Below, piece after piece: positions 1 through 4,491 of a DNA stretch of 5,893 nucleotides. The stretch is from CAYXDR01 sp046498185 (GTDB lineage: Bacteria > Desulfobacterota > DSM-4660 > Desulfatiglandales > Desulfatiglandaceae), in NCBI GenBank assembly GCA_046498185.1, contig JAWOBE010000166.1:1-5893 (forward strand), in the 5' to 3' direction. Every line of letters starts with the position of its first letter. The first letter of the stretch is position 1. The position numbers and the translations under genes are program-made. The notes under the pieces are model-generated. The model made no database searches. It was not told the origin of the DNA and worked only from the letters and a program-made list of their open reading frames with translations.

Positions 1-1499
1 GGGGTCAACGTCCGCGTATTGTCATACACTATTCCAATAATACTATTTGCCTTTGATGTACCCACCCCCGTTTCAACTATCCTTAAAACAATTGTTCCCC
101 AATCTACCGTATCATCTGCAGTTTTAACCTGATCTGTAACATCTTCTGATGCAATTACCTCTATTCCATTGCCGACACTTTTCCAGAACACCAGGTGAAC
201 TTTCTGGTAACCATAGTCTGCAATCAGCCCATTCAACGAATCACTTGTAGTAAGCCATTCGGGATATTCTGTAGCTCCACTTTTGGCATAGAAAAAGGAC
301 ATACCATAGAAATTGCCGTTGTCCGGGATATCGTTCGCTGTGACTCGAAAGGTAACCCCGCCAAGATAAGAATAAAAACTCGAGTGGTCCGTAAATCGCA
401 TCTTTATCTGCAAATCATAGCTCAGCACCTGGCCTTGATACTGATATGCGTCGTTCACATCGAACCCGTCAACCAACCACCAGTTTATATTTACGAATGC
501 CATGCTTACGTCATTTGATAATTTTACACGAACTCCCGGCTCTCCATCGACATTTTTTTCAATCCTAACTTCTTGTTGTTTGTCCCCGGGAATGACGTGA
601 AACCGGGCGTCCTCGACAAGGCTCACCGGCGTATCTTCCAGCCCCGGCAGGTTGAAAATCTCCTGTTCGTCACCCTCGCCTATAACGTTTCCTGCACTGG
701 TATCCCCGCCCATGGACCAGGTGTAGTTGATAGTACGGTTAGCTTTGAAAATTCCCGAACCGGGAAAAGTGCCGGTCGAAGCAATGTTTGCGATACGTAC
801 AGGAAATACGAGAGTCCCATACGTTACATCGTCGTAGGGGGCCAGGTAGAAATCAGTATCGTCATGATAAAAACCTATTTTTTTAAGAGTCACGATATCG
901 TCATCGGCGGTTGTCAGAACCCTCTGATAATAGACTTCAATACCGTTTGCAATGATCCTGCCGCGGTACTCGGGCAGCTCCCTCACGGTGCCATCGGAGG
1001 TCGGAAGCCTCACCCTCAGGTTGTCACCTTCGCTCACGGATACGTTTTCCCCTGCCGTACCTTGGATGGGAATCGGGTTCCCGTCTCCATCCACCTGATC
1101 AAAAGCGTATAATATCTCGAAATTTTCCGCGAAATTGTTTTCCTCCGTTGCCTCGTCATGGACTTCATACTCAACATCCAGGCCGAACTTGCCGCCGCCT
1201 ACATTCTTTTCTACGTTTCCCTCAACGTTCGCCCCAAGTGCGTCAAGACTATCCAACCCGCCATGCTTGTATTCCGAAACGGCGTATCTGAAGCCGGATT
1301 CGGCCAGGTAGTAAGCTTGCTGGCCATGATTCGCCCACACTCTACCGAATGAAGAGGAGCCGAACATTGAAACCATGCCCGCCCCCAGGGCACCTATCAC
1401 CACGATGGCAACCACGGCTCCGATCAGGACACCGCCGCGTGAATCGTGAAACGGGCGCCTACGGGTGGAGACCATCAGTAAAAAATGTAAACCTTTCAT
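1..1499 (-). CDS. PilX/MshP-like pilus protein with large ectodomain (3' end outside window)
   Basis: At least 499 codons are open from the ATG at 1499 to the window edge, with no stop, so the C-terminus is missing. A GGAGGA ribosome site lies 7 bases before this ATG. Residues 1-21 are basic and end in a RG-G pair. Residues 23-46 are a single hydrophobic helix, followed by an Ala/Tyr-rich segment (QQAYYLAESGFRYA, about 60-73) typical of PilX N-terminal domains. There is no Glu at position 5 after the possible G23 cleavage point, which is usual for PilX/GspK-type proteins. From about residue 75 the protein is polar and beta-rich. From about 320 it has alternating aromatic/hydrophobic strands (WWLVDGFDV, SYDLQIKMRF, KVHLVFWKS) that resemble a concanavalin/LamG-like sandwich, a fold also found at the start of MshQ proteins; this is inferred without a search. 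It is the last visible gene of the minor-pilin operon and is likely a membrane-anchored pilus-tip or adhesin component. Family placement of the N-terminus is fairly secure, ectodomain function is not. Confidence 0.8.
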   Translation of the reverse strand, partial: MKGLHFLLMVSTRRRPFHDSRGGVLIGAVVAIVVIGALGAGMVSMFGSSSFGRVWANHGQQAYYLAESGFRYAVSEYKHGGLDSLDALGANVEGNVEKNVGGGKFGLDVEYEVHDEATEENNFAENFEILYAFDQVDGDGNPIPIQGTAGENVSVSEGDNLRVRLPTSDGTVRELPEYRGRIIANGIEVYYQRVLTTADDDIVTLKKIGFYHDDTDFYLAPYDDVTYGTLVFPVRIANIASTGTFPGSGIFKANRTINYTWSMGGDTSAGNVIGEGDEQEIFNLPGLEDTPVSLVEDARFHVIPGDKQQEVRIEKNVDGEPGVRVKLSNDVSMAFVNINWWLVDGFDVNDAYQYQGQVLSYDLQIKMRFTDHSSFYSYLGGVTFRVTANDIPDNGNFYGMSFFYAKSGATEYPEWLTTSDSLNGLIADYGYQKVHLVFWKSVGNGIEVIASEDVTDQVKTADDTVDWGTIVLRIVETGVGTSKANSIIGIVYDNTRTLT

Positions 1500-1506
1500 T
1501 GCACTT

Positions 1507-1512
1507 TCCTCC
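1507..1512 (-). promoter_or_regulatory. Strong ribosome binding site of the PilX-like gene
   Basis: On the minus strand this reads GGAGGA, 7 bases before the ATG at 1499. It is the best Shine-Dalgarno match in the operon. It sits in the only non-overlapping junction (30 bases), so the large PilX-like protein can be initiated independently of coupling to the gene before it. Confidence 0.7.
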
Positions 1513-1529
1513 GTCACGACCGATTGTTT

Positions 1530-2039
1530 TTACCGGTTGCGAGGTAATATGCTGGTTTTAAACTCCTGCGTGCTCCCACTGGCTTCGTGGCTGAGCCGCA
1601 GGGTGATTATTATTAATCGCGGCTTGTCGACGACTTGCTCAAGTGTCATGTCGAAGTCACTGAGGCTATCAACTTTGTCCACCAGGACATTGTCGTCAAT
1701 TTTCACAGTCTTGGAGCCAGAATCATATTCTACCAGCCTTTGGCCGAGTGTATTTTCAAACGTGTAGGATGTTTTGGTTCCGACGTCGAATGAGCTGTTG
1801 TTTTCATCGCAATCAAAACACCCCAGGATTTCGCGGCTGAGCCTGTTCATGGCCAGCTGGGCTTTCTGGCTCATGGCGGCGTTTTCGGCCGCCGCCAGAT
1901 AGCCTTTTACTCCAGTGGCGACGCCGAAGGCGGCCATCACACCAAGGATGCCCAAAAGCAACAACACGGCGATGATTTCTATCAGTGTAAATCCCGCTTG
2001 GAGCTTCATGGCCTTTGCGCTTTTCATGGCAAACCTCAT
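1530..2039 (-). CDS. MshO/PilW-like minor prepilin
   Basis: A 169-residue type IV prepilin. A basic leader ends at Gly16, followed by the class III cleavage motif G/FTLIE with Glu at mature position 5, then a hydrophobic helix of about 22 residues. The following stretch (GVKGYLAAAE... LAMNRLSREI, about 43-71) matches the layout of the PilW/MshO/GspJ group, in which the helix is followed by 'RLSRE'. It would be processed by the prepilin peptidase and placed in the inner-membrane priming complex. A C-F-D-C pair (Cys74, Cys77) follows the helix. The mature part is about 150 residues, short for a PilW/MshO protein (commonly 200 or more), and the beta-rich C-terminus ends abruptly in PRNR. The ATG at 2039 overlaps the stop of the preceding gene (ATGA). 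A second in-frame ATG at 2027 has GAGG 6 bases upstream and is a credible alternative start, giving 165 residues with the same cleavage site. Confidence 0.88.
   Translation of the reverse strand: MRFAMKSAKAMKLQAGFTLIEIIAVLLLLGILGVMAAFGVATGVKGYLAAAENAAMSQKAQLAMNRLSREILGCFDCDENNSSFDVGTKTSYTFENTLGQRLVEYDSGSKTVKIDDNVLVDKVDSLSDFDMTLEQVVDKPRLIIITLRLSHEASGSTQEFKTSILPRNR
2034..2037 (-). promoter_or_regulatory. Shine-Dalgarno favouring the internal start at 2027
   Basis: The minus strand reads GAGG here, 6 bases before the in-frame ATG at 2027. No purine-rich site precedes the ATG at 2039. If translation is coupled through the ATGA overlap, 2039 is used; if initiation is direct, 2027 is better supported. 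Both starts retain the full leader cleavage motif. Confidence 0.4.
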
Positions 2040-2416
2040 TCGGCGAAAAGAGCCGAAATGGAATGGTTGTTACGTGTTATGACCACCTCGATGACCTCGT
2101 AGTCGGGGGAAGTCCCTAGGTCGTCGGACACATCGTTTACCTGGTCGGTGCCGGAGTCGATCACCGCGTTGACCTCAGTTTTGAAATCACTCCATGATGT
2201 ATTATCTTCAGAGAGATATTTCTCGTACTCCAAGGTAACTTCCTCCATCACCTCCACCGCCTCGGCCAAATCCTTGACCATTTCCACCGGCTCGGAGCTG
2301 CGTGTGAGAACATTGCCCATGTAGGTAAAGATTACGACTCCCATCAGGGCCGCCACGACAATGGTTATGATGACCTCGATGAGCGTAAAGGCCTTTTGAT
2401 CGAGTCGTGCCTTCAT
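2036..2416 (-). CDS. MshD-like minor prepilin with Ala at the -1 cleavage position
   Basis: A 126-residue prepilin with a short leader of 9 residues (MKARLDQKA), then FTLIEV with Glu at mature position 5 and a hydrophobic helix to about residue 34. The post-helix segment (SSEPVEMVKDLAEAVEVMEEV, about 40-60) resembles the 'DP...A..LAE..LEE' region of MshD/GspI-type pilins. The remaining roughly 65 residues are acidic and lack cysteines. The residue before the cleavage site is Ala9, where almost all class III leaders have Gly; prepilin peptidases are known to tolerate Ala at reduced efficiency in some pilins. The start overlaps the preceding stop as ATGA and the stop overlaps the next start in the same way, so translation is probably coupled on both sides. 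The likely role is a minor pilin of the tip/priming complex. Confidence 0.85.
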   Translation of the reverse strand: MKARLDQKAFTLIEVIITIVVAALMGVVIFTYMGNVLTRSSEPVEMVKDLAEAVEVMEEVTLEYEKYLSEDNTSWSDFKTEVNAVIDSGTDQVNDVSDDLGTSPDYEVIEVVITRNNHSISALFAE

Positions 2417-2895
2417 GGTATGTACCCCGTTTCGGGAGTTATAGTGACCCGGGAACCAATGGCTGTTATGGCACTGGTGATGGGCGTGTCGCAGCTTTGA
2501 TCACTGCACGGTCGTCCCCAACCATCGAAGTAAACAGTGAATGTCGCGGAAACCCCGGAGGGGAAATCTATATCGTCAGCATCCTCTCCCGGAAAACGTT
2601 GCGTCACAACAGTAGTGGTATTGGTATCCTCGTCGACGTTAACGTAAAAAAGATGGTATGAACCGCCGCTGGCCTGGACACCCCAAACCGTATCAGAGTT
2701 CAAAGACAGACCCTGGGCCTGCCTTAAATGAGCTTTGAGGCTGTCCGCCGCGGCTCTTTCAGCTGCGCCCGTGTCTGTAACGCGGGAGACCGCAACGGCT
2801 GCCAGCACACCCACGAGGATGAGCACCACCACCACCTCGATGAGTGTAAACCCGGGGTTGAAGCGGAATTTGTGCTGCACAGGTGTGATTTTCAT
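2413..2895 (-). CDS. FimT/GspH/MshC-like minor prepilin
   Basis: A 160-residue prepilin and first gene of the minus-strand operon. The leader is 15 residues ending in Pro14-Gly15, followed by FTLIEV (Glu at mature position 5) and a helix VVVLILVGVLAAVAV. The post-helix region (AAERAAADSLKAHLRQAQGLSLNS) and the late motif F-D-G-W-G-R-P (123-129) match the FimT/GspH fold; MshC proteins have the same design, and a C-terminal strand near 'ITPETGYIP' also fits. Cys130 and Cys135 flank a short loop and could form a periplasmic disulfide. It would be cleaved and methylated by the prepilin peptidase and enter the minor-pilin complex that primes pilus assembly. The ATG at 2895 has GAGGG 5 bases upstream. 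The 3' end overlaps the MshD-like gene by 4 bases. Confidence 0.88.
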   Translation of the reverse strand: MKITPVQHKFRFNPGFTLIEVVVVLILVGVLAAVAVSRVTDTGAAERAAADSLKAHLRQAQGLSLNSDTVWGVQASGGSYHLFYVNVDEDTNTTTVVTQRFPGEDADDIDFPSGVSATFTVYFDGWGRPCSDQSCDTPITSAITAIGSRVTITPETGYIP

Positions 2896-2900
2896 GGGGA

Positions 2901-2905
2901 CCCTC
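2901..2905 (-). promoter_or_regulatory. Ribosome binding site of the FimT/MshC-like gene
   Basis: The minus strand reads GAGGG, 5 bases before the ATG at 2895. It supports that start and is the entry site for ribosomes on the coupled three-gene block. Confidence 0.6.
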
Positions 2906-2978
2906 GAACGTAAAATCCTCTATCATTCTTTTTTTTCACCGTTGCCATGCCAAACCCGGCGATATATCCTTTGATCTC

Positions 2979-2987
2979 ATTATCGCA
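2979..2987 (-). promoter_or_regulatory. Possible extended -10 promoter of the minor-pilin operon
   Basis: The minus strand reads TGC-GATAAT, an extended -10 box with five of six bases of TATAAT plus the TG. The -35 region at the usual distance is poor, which extended -10 promoters can tolerate. Transcription would start near 2972, giving a leader of about 77 bases before the ATG at 2895. Support is motif-only. Confidence 0.35.
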
Positions 2988-3087
2988 TTTTTGCCGTGAA
3001 AATGCATCTTTCTTTTTTCTTTGCTCAAATCGCGTCATGATTGAAATGCATTGTGTGGTTTTCCGTTAGAGAAAAGGTTGTTTTTTG

Positions 3088-3117
3088 TTGACAAACGTAG
3101 CATTTACCTTCTATTTT
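3088..3117 (+). promoter_or_regulatory. Possible sigma-70 promoter of the PilT-like/PilM-like operon
   Basis: A perfect TTGACA (3088-3093) is followed after 18 bases by TATTTT (3112-3117), which matches four of six -10 positions including the key first TA and last T. Transcription would begin near 3124, about 58 bases before the ATG at 3182 and almost on top of the TTG at 3128. This argues for the ATG as the start of the PilT-like gene. Confidence 0.45.
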
Positions 3118-3181
3118 TAAAGAAAATTTGAATCATTATCGAGACGGCAGATCCATTCCCTCGAATAGATATGAGATCTGT

Positions 3182-4441
3182 ATGGATAAACGGATCGAAG
3201 ACCTCATCGCTAAAAGCATCAATAACCACTTATCGGATATTCATATATCCGGTGGTCAACCTCTCATATTCCGCAGGGACGGGATCATCCATCGGGATAA
3301 AAGGCACTTGTGGACGCCGAGGCAAATCGATGATATGATTCGTGGAATGCTGAATGATAAGCAGCTTAAGATTCTCAAGAGAAGATGGTCTGTAGATCTC
3401 GCGTTTTTCATAAATGATGTCCGGGTCAGGGTAAATATTTTTTTCACGACCAGGGGGCTCAGCCTGGCGATAAGGATACTGCCGGAAATCATTCCGAACA
3501 TCGATTTATTGAATTTGCATCCGTCGCTTAACGAAATTCAGCACCTCCGCGAAGGCCTGGTCCTGGTCTGCGGCACCACCGGTTCCGGTAAATCCACCAC
3601 GGTCGCCGCCATCGTCGAGGAGATCAACCGTAATAGACCGGTCCATGTTCTGACGATTGAAGACCCCATCGAGTACCGTTTTCAAAACAAAAAGGCATTC
3701 ATTGAACAGCGTGAAGTGGGGCTTCACGTTCCTTCTTTCAAGCAGGGGCTTTTGGACGCTCTCCGGGAAAATCCGGACGTGATATTTGTGGGTGAATTGC
3801 GCGAACCGGAGACGATCCGCCTGACGGTGAACGCCGCCGTGTCGGGCCACCTTGTTTTCGCAACCATCCACGCCACTGATGTGGAAGATGCCGTGTACCG
3901 GATCAACAACGCCGTTACCGATGAAAACCAAAAGATCATCCGTTACCAGTTCGCCTCCACCCTGACGTGGCTGATCGCCCAGCAACTCAGGTTTGTCAAA
4001 AGAGCCGGTTTTCGAGTACCGGTGCTGTCCATACTTAGAAATACAACGCCGGTTCGGAGCACTATCCGCGAGAACAGGACCGCTCAGCTTGATTCAATCA
4101 TGCAAACCGGGCGAAACGAAGGTATGTTGAACTTTGAAACTTATGAGCGTGAATTCATCGACTCCCGTACATCCTTTGTCGATCCCCACCAGAATTTGGG
4201 GATAGAATCCCGAACGTCAAGGGAGCCCGATTTCAATTCCACGTTGATCGATCCATTGGCGATTCAGGATGTCGTTTACACTGCCTCCGTCGAAAGCGAG
4301 GCGAAATCGGAAAAACCTGCCGCACGGGCCGCACCTAGGGCACCGCTTGATAGAGATGAAGGCTATGTAGTCCTTGGCGACACAGAGGATTTGAAGGACC
4401 TGATTGCACAGCTGCAGGATGAAAAACCGGATAGTGGTTAG
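3182..4441 (+). CDS. pilT: PilT-family pilus retraction-type ATPase with extended acidic C-terminus
   Basis: A 419-residue secretion ATPase of the PilT/PilU family, expected to form a cytoplasmic hexamer that depolymerises pili by ATP hydrolysis. The N-terminal PAS-like domain starts in the usual way (MDKRIEDLIAKS...SDIHIS). The core has Walker A GTTGSGKST (131-139), Asp box IEDPIEY (159-165), Walker B DVIFVGELRE with Glu205 as the likely catalytic base, and His box HLVFATIHATD (223-233). The PilT-type PVRSTIRE (290-297) stands where AIRNLIRE, needed for retraction in PilT, is found, and QTGRNEGM follows. After about residue 325 the normal PilT ending is replaced by a 94-residue polar tail with an Ala/Pro-rich linker and a terminal acidic helix-like stretch (DTEDLKDLIAQLQDE). 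The ATG at 3182 gives the family N-terminus; an in-frame TTG at 3128 adds 18 residues but lacks a ribosome site. It lies 50 bases before the PilM-like gene in a probable operon. PilT versus PilU cannot be settled. Confidence 0.93.
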   Translation: MDKRIEDLIAKSINNHLSDIHISGGQPLIFRRDGIIHRDKRHLWTPRQIDDMIRGMLNDKQLKILKRRWSVDLAFFINDVRVRVNIFFTTRGLSLAIRILPEIIPNIDLLNLHPSLNEIQHLREGLVLVCGTTGSGKSTTVAAIVEEINRNRPVHVLTIEDPIEYRFQNKKAFIEQREVGLHVPSFKQGLLDALRENPDVIFVGELREPETIRLTVNAAVSGHLVFATIHATDVEDAVYRINNAVTDENQKIIRYQFASTLTWLIAQQLRFVKRAGFRVPVLSILRNTTPVRSTIRENRTAQLDSIMQTGRNEGMLNFETYEREFIDSRTSFVDPHQNLGIESRTSREPDFNSTLIDPLAIQDVVYTASVESEAKSEKPAARAAPRAPLDRDEGYVVLGDTEDLKDLIAQLQDEKPDSG

Positions 4442-4452
4442 CAGCTTTGTAG

Positions 4453-4472
4453 GTCGGGATTCTATTCCCGAC
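4453..4472 (+). repeat. Perfect 7-bp hairpin in the gap between the PilT-like and PilM-like genes
   Basis: GTCGGGA (4453-4459) and TCCCGAC (4466-4472) form a perfect stem with a 6-base loop in a 50-base intergenic gap. Only a weak T-run (TATTTT) follows, and the ribosome site of the next gene begins 7 bases later. It may be an RNA-stability or attenuation element, or a copy of a dispersed palindromic repeat. Twelve bases (4454-4465) recur in inverted orientation inside the PilT-like gene at 4202-4213, where they contribute to a smaller GGGAT/ATCCC stem (4199-4211). Confidence 0.55.
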
Positions 4473-4479
4473 TATTTTG

Positions 4480-4484
4480 AAGGA
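4480..4484 (+). promoter_or_regulatory. Ribosome binding site of the PilM-like gene
   Basis: AAGGA lies 7 bases before the ATG at 4492. It supports that start, which adds a 50-odd residue polar extension before the actin-like core. Confidence 0.6.
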
Positions 4485-4491
4485 ATAGTGA

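Larger units (their letters stand above)
2896..3181. promoter_or_regulatory. Divergent control region between the pilin and motor operons
   Basis: This stretch of 286 bases has no supported gene and separates two outward-facing operons. It is AT-rich compared with the genes and contains T-rich runs on the plus strand (2929-2936 and 3009-3020). It carries a plausible sigma-70 promoter for each direction and two copies of the motif TGAAA(A)TGCAT, at about 2997-3007 and 3042-3051, the second centred on the palindrome AATGCATT. The two operons could therefore share a regulator. No factor can be named from the sequence. Confidence 0.5.

Noticed and set aside
573..1112. A 179-codon open frame on the plus strand
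   Set aside because: It lies wholly antisense to the continuous PilX-like gene, has no ribosome site or recognisable motif, and its composition looks like a shadow of the minus-strand codons. The same applies to the plus-strand frame at 195-518.
1530..2895. Type II secretion pseudopilin set GspH-I-J
   Set aside because: The three pilins have comparable folds, but the neighbouring PilT-family ATPase and PilM-like protein belong to type IV pilus machines; type II secretion systems lack a retraction ATPase.
2937..2954. Sigma-54 promoter (GG-N10-GC) on the minus strand upstream of the pilin operon
   Set aside because: The minus strand has TTTGGCATGGCAACGGTG, where GG is followed after 10 bases by GT rather than the near-invariant GC.
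3128..3181. TTG at 3128 as the start of the PilT-like protein
   Set aside because: There is no Shine-Dalgarno before it, it sits only a few bases after the predicted transcription start, and the 18 extra residues do not resemble a PilT N-terminus, while the ATG at 3182 gives the standard one.
3506..3985. A 159-codon open frame on the minus strand
   Set aside because: It is antisense to the Walker A to His box core of the PilT-family ATPase, which is unmistakably coding on the plus strand.
4453..4478. Rho-independent terminator after the PilT-like gene
   Set aside because: The stem is good but only TATTTT follows, and the next gene of the same pathway starts 20 bases later with its own ribosome site, so full termination is unlikely.
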